A DNA stretch of 64,000 bases from Streptomyces bungoensis (GCF_001514215.1 NZ_KQ948867.1:134359-198358), one strand, 5' to 3'; positions 7,145 through 16,797 are shown, numbered from the stretch's first letter. The notes: a model not told the origin generated them from the sequence alone. Made by a program: numbers and translations.

Positions 7145-8415
7145 GCGAACGCGCAGAAGGGGGCGACGCCCGTGGCCGCCCCTCCCACGAACGCCACGAA
7201 CCCTTCGCCTGGCACGAGCCGACGAAGGACGAGCAAGAGCACACGCCATCGCACGCTGGGAACGGAACTGTGAACCACGGCCCCGACGCACAGGGCCCCG
7301 AGGGGTCCGAGCCGGGTCTCGACGGCCTCGCCCCGGACCTCGACGGCCCCGCACCGGATCCCGACGGCCTCGAACGGGATCTCGACGGCCTCGCACCGGA
7401 CGAGCTGGCCCTGCGCCGGATCCTGCACGCCGCGGTCGAGGACATCGAACCGCGCACCGGCACACTCGACCACCTGCGCCGCGCCGTGCCCGCCCGGCGG
7501 GCCCGCAAGCGCCAGGCCGTCGTCGGCATGGCGGCCGCCGCCCTGTTCATCGGCACCGCCATCCCCGCTCTCATCCACGTCTCGGCCGCCGGCGGCTCCG
7601 ACCCGAACACCGCCATGGCCGGGCAGACCTCCCAGACCCAGGGCGGAGCCGACCAGGGCAAGCAGGAGGACGGCGGCTCCAGCGGTCCCGCCGACTCCCA
7701 CGGCAAGACGCCCGGGCACGGCAAGGGCAGCGGCAAGCCCGGCGAGCGGGGCGGGACCGGCGGCAGCGGCACCGGCTCGTCCTCCGGCGCCAACCCGTCC
7801 GCCACCCTGGCCACGGGCGCCCCGCTGTGCACGGCGGCCCAGCTGGGCTCCGCCACGCAGAGCGTGAACGCCGCCGACACCGCGGGCGTGGTCTACGGCG
7901 TCTTCCGCGTCACCAACATCTCCACCAGCAGCTGCACCGTCGGCGGCGCGGGCACCGTCGCGGTCGCGGCGCAGGGCGCGGCCGACCCGGCCAAGGTGGG
8001 CGCTGCCCGGCACGCGGCCGGGGACGCGGCGGCCGGGCTGCCCGACCCCTCCCTGGAGGCGACAGGGCTGGTCCTGCAGCCGGGCGCGGCCTACGAGGAG
8101 AAGTTCGCCTTCGTGCCCTCCGAGACCTGCCCCACCACCGGCGGGACCGACACCACCAGCGGCGGCACGACCGGCGGCGATCCCTCACCCGCCCCCTCGC
8201 CCAGCCAGGACGCCGGAGCCTCCGGGACCACCGACACCGGCACCGGCACGTCCTCGGGTGTCACGACCCAGCTCGTCACCGAGGACGGGGGCACGGCCGA
8301 CGGCAGCGTCCTCGTCACCCACACCGCGCAGCCGGGCTCGCCGAGCGTGTCGGCGACGGTGCCGGGCGCGTGCGCCGGGACGGTGTACTACACCGGGGTG
8401 CTGGCGGCGTCGTAG
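7141..8415 (+). CDS. single-span membrane protein coupled to SigE-family sigma factor
   Basis: 424 residues; ATG 7141 overlaps the sigma factor stop. The cytoplasmic N-terminus (about 120 residues) has an imperfect Leu-Asp-Gly-Leu-Ala-Pro-Asp repeat and ends in a basic patch. One membrane helix follows at about residues 125-145 (VVGMAAAALFIGTAIPALI). The exterior part has a Gly/Ser-rich linker, then a domain resembling DUF4232 (APLCTAAQLG through RVTNISTSSCTVGG), with further paired Cys. The topology and coupling suggest an anti-sigma or regulatory partner, but no zinc anti-sigma (HXXXCXXC) motif is visible. Confidence 0.75.
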   Translation: MSERAEGGDARGRPSHERHEPFAWHEPTKDEQEHTPSHAGNGTVNHGPDAQGPEGSEPGLDGLAPDLDGPAPDPDGLERDLDGLAPDELALRRILHAAVEDIEPRTGTLDHLRRAVPARRARKRQAVVGMAAAALFIGTAIPALIHVSAAGGSDPNTAMAGQTSQTQGGADQGKQEDGGSSGPADSHGKTPGHGKGSGKPGERGGTGGSGTGSSSGANPSATLATGAPLCTAAQLGSATQSVNAADTAGVVYGVFRVTNISTSSCTVGGAGTVAVAAQGAADPAKVGAARHAAGDAAAGLPDPSLEATGLVLQPGAAYEEKFAFVPSETCPTTGGTDTTSGGTTGGDPSPAPSPSQDAGASGTTDTGTGTSSGVTTQLVTEDGGTADGSVLVTHTAQPGSPSVSATVPGACAGTVYYTGVLAAS

Positions 8416-8452
8416 CGCCTGCCGGGCCTGCCGGCCCGGACGGCCCGGACGC

Positions 8453-9265
8453 TCAGACGGCGGCCGGCTGGTCGGGCCGGTCGGTCTGGTCCGGCTGGTC
8501 CGGCTGCGCGGACACCAGGCCCAGCGCCGCGTCCCGGTGGAACTCCACCTCGCGGCGCAGCAGCCGGAACCACATGAAGACGACGAAGCCGGCGAAGACG
8601 AACCACTCGCCGGTGTAGCCGAGGTTCTGGAACGCCTTCAGGTCCAGGCCGGTGCCGTCCGGCGCGGTCGCGGGGACGGCCTTCATCCCGGAGTCGGCCC
8701 GGTCCAGGGTGACCCAGGCGTCGTACAGCCGGTACGGCACCAGGTTGACCAGGGAGGCCGAGCTGATCGCCCCGGTCTGCCCGGCGGGCAGGCCGCTCTG
8801 GGCGCCGACCCCGTTGTCCCCCGGGGTCTCCGAGGCCTGCAGCGCGCCGGTGACGGTGACCTCGCCGGCGGGCGGGGCGGGGGCCTTCGCCGCGTCCGGG
8901 TGGCCGGGCAGCCAGCCGCGGACCACGGGCAGGGCGCGCCCGGAGTCGGTGCGCAGCAGCGTCAGCACGTAGAAGCCGCTCCTGCCGTCCAGCTCCCGGC
9001 CGGGCACCAGCAGCTGCGCGCCGTACCGGCCGGTCGCGGTGACCCGCCGTCCCGAGGTGGCCTTGTCCACCGGGAGCATGGAGGCCAGCGGACGGGCCTT
9101 CTCGTGCCGGTCGGAGGCGGCCTGCTCGGTGGCGGCGCGATGGTCCTGCACCCGCCCCTCGAACCGGCTCAGCTGCCACGACCCCATGAAGATGCAGAAG
9201 GGGATGGCGAGCAGCACGAAGACGTTGATGCCCCACCAGCGGGGTGTCAGCAGAAACCGGTACAC
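8453..9265 (-). CDS. SURF1-family cytochrome oxidase biogenesis protein
   Basis: 270 residues. The family has two membrane helices bracketing an extracytoplasmic domain, and both are visible: FLLTPRWWGINVFVLLAIPF near residue 5 and FVFAGFVVFMWFRLLRREVE near residue 220. The first helix is followed by GSWQLSRFEGR, and the classic VRGWLPG segment lies mid-protein. SURF1 proteins assist heme insertion into and assembly of aa3-type cytochrome oxidase. The C-terminus ends in a Gln/Pro/Asp repeat typical of streptomycete versions. It is convergent with the sigma-partner gene and stands alone. Confidence 0.92.
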   Translation of the reverse strand: MYRFLLTPRWWGINVFVLLAIPFCIFMGSWQLSRFEGRVQDHRAATEQAASDRHEKARPLASMLPVDKATSGRRVTATGRYGAQLLVPGRELDGRSGFYVLTLLRTDSGRALPVVRGWLPGHPDAAKAPAPPAGEVTVTGALQASETPGDNGVGAQSGLPAGQTGAISSASLVNLVPYRLYDAWVTLDRADSGMKAVPATAPDGTGLDLKAFQNLGYTGEWFVFAGFVVFMWFRLLRREVEFHRDAALGLVSAQPDQPDQTDRPDQPAAV

Positions 9266-9425
9266 GCCCTCAACGGTACGGCGCCCGGCGCGCGAGGCCG
9301 TCGCGGGGCCCCGAACCGGACAGGTGTGCGGACGCGGTGGCGGTGATCGGGAATTGGGCGGGAGTTGTCCACAGGCTGGGGACGCCCGCCAGCACGTTGC
9401 CGGCCCGGCCAGGCACTATGGGCGC

Positions 9426-11255
9426 ATGACTGGGGCGATGAGTGAGAGCAGGGCGCCGGGGACTCCGGGCGCCGACGACATGCCGGACTGGGAGAAGCGC
9501 TTCCGGGCGCCGCGGGTCTCGCTGCCCGACTGGGCGGAGGACGCGCCGGACCGCTCCCTGTTCGTGTCGAACGCGACGGGCACGTACGAGCTGTACGCCT
9601 GGGACCGGGGCACGGGCGAGCAGCGGCAGGCCACGAACCGGCCGAACGGCACGACGGACGGCGTGCTGTCCCCGGACGGCGCCTGGATCTGGTGGTTCGA
9701 CGACAAGGACGGCGACGAGTTCGGCGTCTGGCGCCGCCAGCCCTTCACCGGCGGGCCGGACGAGACGGCCGTGCCCGGACTGGCCCCCTCCTACCCGGCA
9801 GGCCTGGCCCTGGCCCGCGACGGCCGCACGGCCGTGGTCGGCCGCTCCACCGACGAGGACGGCACGACCGTCCACCTCGCCCGGGCGGGCGAGGACCCGG
9901 TCGAGATCTACCGGCACCGCGAGTCGGCGGGCGTCGGCGACCTCTCCCACGACGGCTCCCTGATCGCGATCGAGCACACCGAGCACGGCGACGCCATGCA
10001 CGCGGCCCTGCGCGTGCTCCGCCCGGACGGCACGACGGTCGCCGAACTGGACGACACCAAGGGCGGCACCGAGGAGCTGGGCCTGGAGGTGCTGGGCTTC
10101 GCCCCCGTCGACGGCGACCCGCGGCTGCTCATCGGCCACCAGCGCCGGGGCCGCTGGGAGCCCCTGGTGTGGGACGTGGCGACGTGCGAGGAGACCGACC
10201 TCGCCCTCGACCTCCCCGGTGACGTCGGCGCCGAGTGGTACCCGGACGGCGGCGCGCTGCTCATCGTCCACAGCCACGAGGCCCGCAGCGAGCTGTTCCG
10301 CTTCGACCTGGCCACGCACGCGCTGACCCGCATCCCCACGCCGCCGGGCTCGGTCTCCGGGGCGACGGCACGCCCCGACGGCAGCGTGGAGTACCTGTGG
10401 TCGTCGGCCGCCGAGCCGCCCGCCGTCCGCTCGACCGCCGGCGGGGTCGTCCTGGACCCTCCCGGCATGAAGTGCCCGCCGTCGGTCCCGGTGGAGGACG
10501 CGTGGGTGGAGGGCCCCGGGGGCATCGTCCACGCCCTGGTGCAGAAGCCGGCCGGTGCCACCGGCCCCCTGCCGACGGTCTTCGACCTGCACGGCGGCCC
10601 CACCTGGCACGACAGCGACTCCTTCGCCGCGGGCCCGGCGGCCTGGCTGGACCACGGGTACGCGGTGATCCGCGTCAACTACCGCGGCTCCACCGGGTAC
10701 GGCCGCGCCTGGACGGACGCGCTCAAGCACCGGGTCGGGCTGATCGAGCTGGAGGACGTCGCCGCGGTCCGCGACTGGGCCGTCGCCTCCGGCCTCGCCG
10801 ACCCCGCCCGCCTCGTTCTCACCGGCGGCTCCTGGGGCGGCTACCTCACCCTCCTCGGCGTCGGCACCCAGCCGGAGGCGTGGGCGGTGGGCATCGCGGT
10901 CGTGCCGGTCGCGGACTACGTGACGGCCTACCACGACGAGATGGAGGCCCTGAAGGCCATGGACCGCACGCTCCTGGGCGGCACCCCGGAGGAGGTCCCC
11001 GAACGTTTCGAGGCGTCCTCCCCGCTCACCTACGTCGACCAGGTCAAGGCCCCCGTCTACATTTCGGCCGGCGTCAACGACCCCCGCTGTCCGATCCGCC
11101 AGATCGACAACTACGTCAAGCGCCTGGAGGCCCGCGGCGCGGCCCACGAGGTCTACCGCTACGACGCGGGCCACGGCTCCCTGGTCGTCGACGAGCGCAT
11201 CAAGCAGGTCCGGCTCGAACTGGACTTCGCCGCACGCCACCTCACCGGGGCGTGA
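9426..11255 (+). CDS. S9-family prolyl oligopeptidase-like serine peptidase
   Basis: 609 residues from ATG 9426; ATG 9438 is also possible and the longer upstream frame overlaps SURF1. The N-terminal half is a beta-propeller (repeated strands such as DGAWIWWFDDKDGDEFG). The C-terminal alpha/beta-hydrolase domain has TVFDLHGGP (oxyanion region), the nucleophile elbow GGSWGGYL, the acid near SAGVNDPRCP and the catalytic His in YDAGHGS. No signal peptide is seen, so it is probably cytoplasmic and cleaves short peptides. It stands alone between a divergent SURF1 gene and a convergent RCK gene. Confidence 0.93.
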   Translation: MTGAMSESRAPGTPGADDMPDWEKRFRAPRVSLPDWAEDAPDRSLFVSNATGTYELYAWDRGTGEQRQATNRPNGTTDGVLSPDGAWIWWFDDKDGDEFGVWRRQPFTGGPDETAVPGLAPSYPAGLALARDGRTAVVGRSTDEDGTTVHLARAGEDPVEIYRHRESAGVGDLSHDGSLIAIEHTEHGDAMHAALRVLRPDGTTVAELDDTKGGTEELGLEVLGFAPVDGDPRLLIGHQRRGRWEPLVWDVATCEETDLALDLPGDVGAEWYPDGGALLIVHSHEARSELFRFDLATHALTRIPTPPGSVSGATARPDGSVEYLWSSAAEPPAVRSTAGGVVLDPPGMKCPPSVPVEDAWVEGPGGIVHALVQKPAGATGPLPTVFDLHGGPTWHDSDSFAAGPAAWLDHGYAVIRVNYRGSTGYGRAWTDALKHRVGLIELEDVAAVRDWAVASGLADPARLVLTGGSWGGYLTLLGVGTQPEAWAVGIAVVPVADYVTAYHDEMEALKAMDRTLLGGTPEEVPERFEASSPLTYVDQVKAPVYISAGVNDPRCPIRQIDNYVKRLEARGAAHEVYRYDAGHGSLVVDERIKQVRLELDFAARHLTGA

Positions 11256-11285
11256 ACGGCACCCCCGGGGCCGGGCGGCCGGGCG

Positions 11286-13181
11286 TCAGCCCAGGTCGGC
11301 CAGGCCCCGGCGGGTCGCGGCGACGACGACGCGGTCGCCCGGCCGCAGCGCGTAGGACGCGGGGACCGAAGCCTGCCGCTCCACCGCCAGCACCCGCCAG
11401 GCGCCGGCCCGGAACGCCTGGCCCACGGTCCGCCCCTCCAGCTCCGGATGCCCGGCCACGTCCACCGACGCGAACAGCAGCACCCGCCGCTCCACCGACA
11501 GCGCCCCCAGCACCCGCCGCCCCAGCATGGCCCCCGCGAACGCCGGCGCCGCGAGGTGCGACACGCTCCGGCTCCGCGTCGACGCCTGCGGGTGCGCGGC
11601 CCGCAGCGTCCGGTACACCGCGGCCGCGAAGTCGTCGTCGTACAGCCGTAAGACCACCCGCAGATCCGGCCGCACCGACCGCGCGTACAGCACGGCCTCC
11701 AGGTTCGTCGTGTCCGCGCTGGTCACCGCGAGCAGCGCGTGCGCCCGGTGGATCTTCGCCGCCTCCAGCACCCCTTCCTGCGTGACGTCCCCCAGCACCA
11801 CCGGCACCCGCAGCCGCCGCGCGGTCGCCAGCCCCCGCGCCTCCGGGTCGGACTCCACGCACACCACCGAGACGTGCAGCTCCCGCAGCCGGGTCAGCAC
11901 CCGTGTGCCGATCTTGCCGAGCCCGAGCAGCACCACGTGCCCGCCGAGCCCGCGCGGCGGCTTGCGCAGCGCGGAGGCGGTCCGGAAGGTGCCGAGCGCC
12001 TCGAGCACCGCCGCCAGCAGCACCGGCAGCAGCAGCAACCCGACCAGCCCGGACAGCAGTTGCAGGACCTGCCGCCCGACCGGCTGCCCCAGCGCCGGAT
12101 TGTCGATCGCGAACAGGTCCAGCAGCGTCAGATAGAAGGCACTCAGCGGATGCACGTCGGCGACCACCCACAGCGCCACGGCGAGCGCGACCACACAGCC
12201 CACGAGCCCCGCCAGCGACCACCGCAGCCGCCGGGAGAACAGGGAGGCGAGCGGCGGCACGACCCCCATCCCGCGCCCGGCCATGTCCGACGCCGGCCCG
12301 CCGGGCGCGGCCGACACGTCCTCCAGCACCACGGCGGCCCGCCCGCCGGCCCGGCGCACCTCGTCGTCGTCCGGCAGCAGCCGGGGCCCGGCCTCGTCGC
12401 CGTCACTGGACCCGTCGGCCCCCGCGGGACCGGTGCCGTTCGCCGAGAGCAGGGCGAGCGTGCACAGCCCCCGGTCGGCGATCCGCCCGTCCCGCGACGG
12501 CACCCGCTCCACCGCCCGCAGCAGCAGGCTGTCGGTCTGCACGACCTTGGTGGTGCCGGCGACCGCGGCGGCGGCCAGCGCGGGCGCGGCGGTGTCGGCG
12601 TCGGACAGGACGGTCGTGGACGCCTCCACCCCGTCCGCCGCGCCCTCGCCCGATCCGGCGGCCAACGCGGCCGCCTGGTCCAGGAGTTCCTCGATGTGCT
12701 GGCCCAGCCGCCGGTTGTAGAGCCGCAGGACCAGCCGCAGCCGCGGGTTGAGCCGGCGGGCGGTCAGCGCGGCCCGGATGTTGGTCTCGTCGTCGTCGTA
12801 CACGAGCGCCAGCGCGGCGGCCCCCTCCACCCCGGCCTCGGCGAGCACCGCCTCGGTCGGATCGGCGGCCTCCAGCAGCCGCTCCTCCACGGCCCGTTGC
12901 GCGCTCGCGCCGCCGCTGCCGGTACCGCCGGCGGGGACGTTCCCGGTGCCCCGGCCGACGGCGGCGCTGACCACCCGGTCGAGCAGCGCCGAGGCGGCCC
13001 GCGCCCGGCCGGCCACCGGGGTCCGCGCCGTGCGCTCGTCGGGCGGCACCACCAGGGTGACCTGCTCGCCGTGGACCCCGCGCAACTCGGCCGCCAGCCG
13101 GTGCGCCAGCCCGTCGTCACCGCACACCACCATGTGCGCCACCGGGGCGCCGGCCCCACCCTGATTCGGAACGCTCGCCAC
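11286..13181 (-). CDS. NAD-binding two-RCK protein with pore-like membrane segment
   Basis: About 631 residues from GTG 13181; a GTG 13 codons later is possible. Domain order: an N-terminal TrkA/RCK Rossmann domain (MVVCGDDGLAHRL), a linker, two hydrophobic helices (residues about 315-400) enclosing a pore-loop-like stretch (LLDLFAIDNPALGQ), then a second RCK domain (GGHVVLLGLGKIGTRVL, with VESDPEA for the nucleotide) and a TrkA-C-like tail. The plan resembles a ligand-gated cation channel or its regulator. The canonical K+ filter (TVGYG) is absent, so ion selectivity is unknown. Confidence 0.8.
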   Translation of the reverse strand: MASVPNQGGAGAPVAHMVVCGDDGLAHRLAAELRGVHGEQVTLVVPPDERTARTPVAGRARAASALLDRVVSAAVGRGTGNVPAGGTGSGGASAQRAVEERLLEAADPTEAVLAEAGVEGAAALALVYDDDETNIRAALTARRLNPRLRLVLRLYNRRLGQHIEELLDQAAALAAGSGEGAADGVEASTTVLSDADTAAPALAAAAVAGTTKVVQTDSLLLRAVERVPSRDGRIADRGLCTLALLSANGTGPAGADGSSDGDEAGPRLLPDDDEVRRAGGRAAVVLEDVSAAPGGPASDMAGRGMGVVPPLASLFSRRLRWSLAGLVGCVVALAVALWVVADVHPLSAFYLTLLDLFAIDNPALGQPVGRQVLQLLSGLVGLLLLPVLLAAVLEALGTFRTASALRKPPRGLGGHVVLLGLGKIGTRVLTRLRELHVSVVCVESDPEARGLATARRLRVPVVLGDVTQEGVLEAAKIHRAHALLAVTSADTTNLEAVLYARSVRPDLRVVLRLYDDDFAAAVYRTLRAAHPQASTRSRSVSHLAAPAFAGAMLGRRVLGALSVERRVLLFASVDVAGHPELEGRTVGQAFRAGAWRVLAVERQASVPASYALRPGDRVVVAATRRGLADLG

Positions 13182-13292
13182 GAAGGGAAAGACTGCCCCA
13201 AGGAAACGGGTGGTTCCACCAGGGAGGTGAACACCCGTCACCCCGGCCCCGTACGCAGGGGCAAGGGAGCACGCAGCCGGAGGTACCTTCCC

Positions 13293-14330
13293 GTGGCCAT
13301 CACCGAAGACGCCCCGCCCGGCCCCGCCGAGCGGACCGCGCCGGCACCCCCTTCCGGGGCGGTCGCCCGCGAACGGGAGGGCCGCGGGCTCAGCTCCCCG
13401 CTGCTCCTCACCCTGGTCCTGCTCCTGGCCGTGCTCGCCCAGTCCCCGCTGCGCGGAGCCCTCGGCACCCCGCTCATGCAGAGCTGGATGACCGTGTTCG
13501 TCGCCGTCACCGTGCAGGCGCTGCCCTTCCTCGTCCTCGGCGTCCTGCTCTCGGCGGCGATCGCGGTCTTCGTACCCCCCTCCTTCTTCGCCCGCGCCCT
13601 GCCGAACCGCCCCGCCCTGGCCGTACCGGTGGCCGGGCTCGCGGGCGCGGTGCTGCCGGGCTGCGAGTGCGCCTCCGTCCCGGTGGCGGGCGCGCTGGTG
13701 CGCCGGGGGGTGACCCCCGCGGCGGCCCTGGCCTTCCTGCTGTCCGCCCCGGCGATCAACCCGATCGTGCTGACCGCCACGGCCGTCGCCTTCCCGCGCG
13801 ACCCGGAGATGGTCCTGGCCCGCTTCCTCGCCAGCCTGCTGGTGGCCTGCGCGATGGGCTGGCTGTGGCAGCGCCTGGGCCGGACCGACTGGCTGCGCCC
13901 GCCGGCGCACGGCGCGCACGAGGGCGCGACCCGGGGCGAGGCGTTCTGGAACTCGGTCCGGCACGACACCATGCACGCGGGCGGCTTCCTGGTGCTGGGC
14001 GCGATGGCCGCGGCCACGCTGAAGGCGGCGGTCCCGGCGACCTGGCTGCGCACCGCGGCCGACCAGCCCCTGCTCTCCGTGCTCGCCCTCGCCGTCCTGG
14101 CCGTGCTGCTGTCCATCTGCTCCGAGGCGGACGCGTTCGTCGCCGCCTCCCTCACCCAGTTCTCCCTGACGGCCAAGCTGGTGTTCCTCGTGGTGGGCCC
14201 GATGATCGACCTCAAGCTCTTCGCCATGCAGGCCGGCACCTTCGGCCGCGGCTTCGCCCTGCGCTTCGCCCCCGCCACCTTCGCGCTGGCCGTCGGGGGC
14301 GCGGTGCTGACCGGGGCGGTGCTGCTGTGA
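13293..14330 (+). CDS. DUF318/UPF0718-family permease
   Basis: 345 residues from GTG 13293 with GGAGG nine bases upstream. After a charged head come eight or so membrane helices. The family signature GCECASVPVAGALVRRG sits in the first half, and SICSEADAFVAASL with GPMIDLKLFAMQAG in the second. Related proteins (ArsP/permease group) export organic arsenicals or other small molecules, but the substrate here is unknown. The stop overlaps the next gene (GTGA), and the partner is the TIGR03943-type membrane protein. The two-gene unit is widely conserved in Gram-positives. Confidence 0.85.
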   Translation: MAITEDAPPGPAERTAPAPPSGAVAREREGRGLSSPLLLTLVLLLAVLAQSPLRGALGTPLMQSWMTVFVAVTVQALPFLVLGVLLSAAIAVFVPPSFFARALPNRPALAVPVAGLAGAVLPGCECASVPVAGALVRRGVTPAAALAFLLSAPAINPIVLTATAVAFPRDPEMVLARFLASLLVACAMGWLWQRLGRTDWLRPPAHGAHEGATRGEAFWNSVRHDTMHAGGFLVLGAMAAATLKAAVPATWLRTAADQPLLSVLALAVLAVLLSICSEADAFVAASLTQFSLTAKLVFLVVGPMIDLKLFAMQAGTFGRGFALRFAPATFALAVGGAVLTGAVLL

Positions 14331-15067
14331 ACCGCCAGGCGCAGGCGGCGGTGATGTTCCTGCTCGGCGCCGCCCTGCTGCACGCGGGCACCACCGGCCT
14401 CTACCTGCGCTACGTCAAGGCCGGTCTGCAGCCCCTGCTGCTGGCGTCGGGCGTGGTCCTGATCGCGGCGGCCGCGGCGACGGCGTGGTACGAGCGCAGA
14501 GCCGCGAAGGCGGCCGGGGCGGCCGAGCCGGCGACGGCCGAGGCGCAGGCCCACTCCCACCCCGAACCGCGCATCTCCTGGCTGCTGCTCCTGCCCCTGC
14601 TGTCCCTGATCCTCGTCGCCCCGCCGGCCCTGGGCTCCTACAGCGCCCTGCGCGCGGGCACGGCCCTGCAGAAGCCGTACGGCTACGGCAGGCTGCCCGG
14701 CGCGAACCCCGCCCCGCTCAGCGTGGTGGACTACGCCTCGCGCGCGGCCTACGACCACGGCCGCTCACTGCACGGCCGCCCGGTCCGCGTCACGGGCTTC
14801 CTCGCCCTGGACCACTCGGGCGCCCCGTACCTGGTCCGCATGGCCCTCAACTGCTGTGCGGCGGACGCCCAGCCGGTGAAGATAGCCCTGACGGGCACGC
14901 TGCCCCCGGTGCTCCGCCCGGACGCCTGGCTGGAGGTCACCGGCACCTACACCCCGAAGCTGACCCACGACCCGGTCAACAACGGCCCGATCCCCTACCT
15001 GAAGGTGACCTCGGCGAGACCGGTACCGACCCCGCACGACCCGTACGACGAGACCTGGAACAACTGA
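14327..15067 (+). CDS. TIGR03943-family membrane protein
   Basis: 246 residues; GTG 14327 overlaps the permease stop. Two N-terminal helices (VMFLLGAALLHAG, then PLLLASGVVLIAAAAA), a His-containing linker (AHSHPEP), a third helix, and a C-terminal extracytoplasmic domain with the family's MALNCCAADA motif and a TGTYTPK segment. It always accompanies the DUF318 permease and probably forms a complex with it; a metal or thiol role for the Cys pair is inference. Confidence 0.85.
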   Translation: MNRQAQAAVMFLLGAALLHAGTTGLYLRYVKAGLQPLLLASGVVLIAAAAATAWYERRAAKAAGAAEPATAEAQAHSHPEPRISWLLLLPLLSLILVAPPALGSYSALRAGTALQKPYGYGRLPGANPAPLSVVDYASRAAYDHGRSLHGRPVRVTGFLALDHSGAPYLVRMALNCCAADAQPVKIALTGTLPPVLRPDAWLEVTGTYTPKLTHDPVNNGPIPYLKVTSARPVPTPHDPYDETWNN

Positions 15068-15074
15068 AAAGGGT

Positions 15075-15968
15075 TCAGCCCAGGCACACCACGAGCAGGC
15101 AGAGGTGGGACGGGGAGGTGGGGTCCGAGGAGGGGCTCGTCGTGGAGGTGGACGGGGACGTGGTGGTCGGCGTACCCGTGTCCGACCCGGTGCCGGTGGA
15201 CGGCGCGGGGGCGGGGTCGGCCGGCTGCTGGGCCGACGTGCCCGAACCGGCGGTGTCGTTACCGCCCGAGGCCGTGCCGCCCGTGTTGGTGCTGCCGGAG
15301 GCCGGAGCGGCGCCCTGCCGCGTGGCCGGGGTCCGGGCGGGCAGCGGAGCGGTGGCCGCGGCGTCGGTACGGGTGTTCGGCGAGGCGGTGTGGGGTGCGG
15401 CGGCGAGGGACTGCCGGCCGGAGCCGGCCGACGCGGGCTGCCGCGCGTGCCGGGGTGCGGTGCCGTGCGAGGAGCGGTGCGTGCCCGACTCGGGGGTGGC
15501 CGGGCCGGTGTCGGCGGAGGCCTCTCCGTCCCGGGCGCCCATGCTGTGGTCGTCCGGTGCCGCGGCCGCCTGGGCCCGGTCGCCGGACTGCCGGTCCATC
15601 GAGGCCAGCGTGAGCCCGCCGCCGACGAGCGCGACGGCGGTCGCGACCGCGGCCCTGCGCTTGTTCTTCTTCCAGCGCGCCAGCTGGCGCCGCCGCGCCG
15701 CCCGGCCCCGCGGCGCGGGCGGGGCACCGTCCACGTCACCGGAGGGCTGGAAGCGCGGAGCCCCGTCGGCGGCGGTGGCCGCCGCCTCGGCGGGGGCGTC
15801 GTCGTACCAGGAGTCCTCCGCCGTAGCTATGCCCATACCTGTGCCCGTCCCTGTGCCCGTGCTCCTGCCCATGGCCGTCGGGGGAGCGATGTCCGGGGCG
15901 TAGGCGCCGCATCCGGGGCACACCAGGGCGCCGTTCAGGTGGCGGCGGCACGAGGAGCAGTAGTCCAT
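15075..15968 (-). CDS. zinc-ribbon membrane-anchored hypothetical protein
   Basis: 297 residues. The N-terminus is a zinc ribbon (CSSC then CPGC, residues 4-20). A disordered stretch with Gly-Thr repeats follows, then a basic patch (RWKKNKRRAA) leading into a single membrane helix at about residue 120, and finally about 170 residues of Ala/Ser/Thr/Pro-rich exterior ending in LCLLVVCLG. Streptomyces genomes have relatives of this protein near the inorganic pyrophosphatase gene, as here. The function is unknown. It is convergent with the TIGR03943-like gene with only seven bases between. Confidence 0.7.
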   Translation of the reverse strand: MDYCSSCRRHLNGALVCPGCGAYAPDIAPPTAMGRSTGTGTGTGMGIATAEDSWYDDAPAEAAATAADGAPRFQPSGDVDGAPPAPRGRAARRRQLARWKKNKRRAAVATAVALVGGGLTLASMDRQSGDRAQAAAAPDDHSMGARDGEASADTGPATPESGTHRSSHGTAPRHARQPASAGSGRQSLAAAPHTASPNTRTDAAATAPLPARTPATRQGAAPASGSTNTGGTASGGNDTAGSGTSAQQPADPAPAPSTGTGSDTGTPTTTSPSTSTTSPSSDPTSPSHLCLLVVCLG

Positions 15969-16156
15969 TCGCGGTCTTCCTCAGTCGGCGGCTCCAGCTG
16001 CCTGGGCCGGGGCCTGGCCACGTTCGCACGTGGGGTCGAGCGGCCAGCAACGCTAACGAGGCTTTCGGAAGACTGTGTGCACCCCGTGTGGCTCTCCTGC
16101 ACACATTCCCAGCGGATTCCTGGATCAGGAGTCATGGGGGATGCGCGCCGACGGCG

Positions 16157-16657
16157 TCAGCCCTTCGCCGCGTCCTCGCTCCCGGCGGCGCGGGCGCGCG
16201 AAGCCTCGATCTCCTCGTACGCCGCGTCCCGGCCCTCCCAGTGGGAGCCCTCGACGGACTTGCCGGGCTCGAGGTCCTTGTAGACCTCGAAGAAGTGGGT
16301 GATCTCCAGCCGGTCGAACTCGGGGATGTCACCGATGTCCTGCTGGTCCGCGTAGCGCGGGTCGTGGGCGGGCACGCACAGCACCTTCTGGTCGGGGCCC
16401 TGCTCGTCGCGCATGCAGAACATGCCGACGGCCCGGCACTCCACGGTGCAGCCGGGGAAGGTGGGTTCGCCCGTCAGCACGAGGGCGTCGAGCGGGTCGC
16501 CGTCCTGGCCGAGGGTGCCGTCGATGTAGCCGTAGTCGGCCGGGTACTTGGTGGAGGTGAACAGCAGACGGTCCAGCCGGATGCGGTGCAGCCGGTGGTC
16601 CATCTCGTACTTGTTGCGGGAACCCTGGGGGATCTCGACGGTCACGAGGAACTCCAC
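16157..16657 (-). CDS. ppa: inorganic pyrophosphatase
   Basis: 166 residues from GTG 16657, which has AGGAGG at ideal spacing. It hydrolyses PPi to phosphate, pulling biosynthetic reactions forward; soluble, cytosolic, hexameric in the family. Family I landmarks: VEIPQGSRNKYE, YPADYGYIDGTLGQDGDPLDALVL (the metal-binding Asp cluster) and FEVYKDLEPGK. Length is normal. It is followed by the zinc-ribbon gene in the same direction. Confidence 0.96.
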   Translation of the reverse strand: MEFLVTVEIPQGSRNKYEMDHRLHRIRLDRLLFTSTKYPADYGYIDGTLGQDGDPLDALVLTGEPTFPGCTVECRAVGMFCMRDEQGPDQKVLCVPAHDPRYADQQDIGDIPEFDRLEITHFFEVYKDLEPGKSVEGSHWEGRDAAYEEIEASRARAAGSEDAAKG

Positions 16658-16797
16658 GACGCCCTCCTTGCCTCGTCGCGGGCGACGAGCCGTTGCCCTG
16701 CCTGCCTCTCCCGCCCCTCCAGTGTGGGCGCCCCGCCCGGTTCCGGGCCAGTCCGGCGGAGGGGGACCGGTGGCGACGGTCCCCCTCCGCCGGGGCG

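Noticed and set aside
11739..13292. N-terminal extension of the permease across the RCK gene
   Set aside because: The frame is open only because it is antisense to the RCK protein; GTG 13293 has a proper ribosome site.
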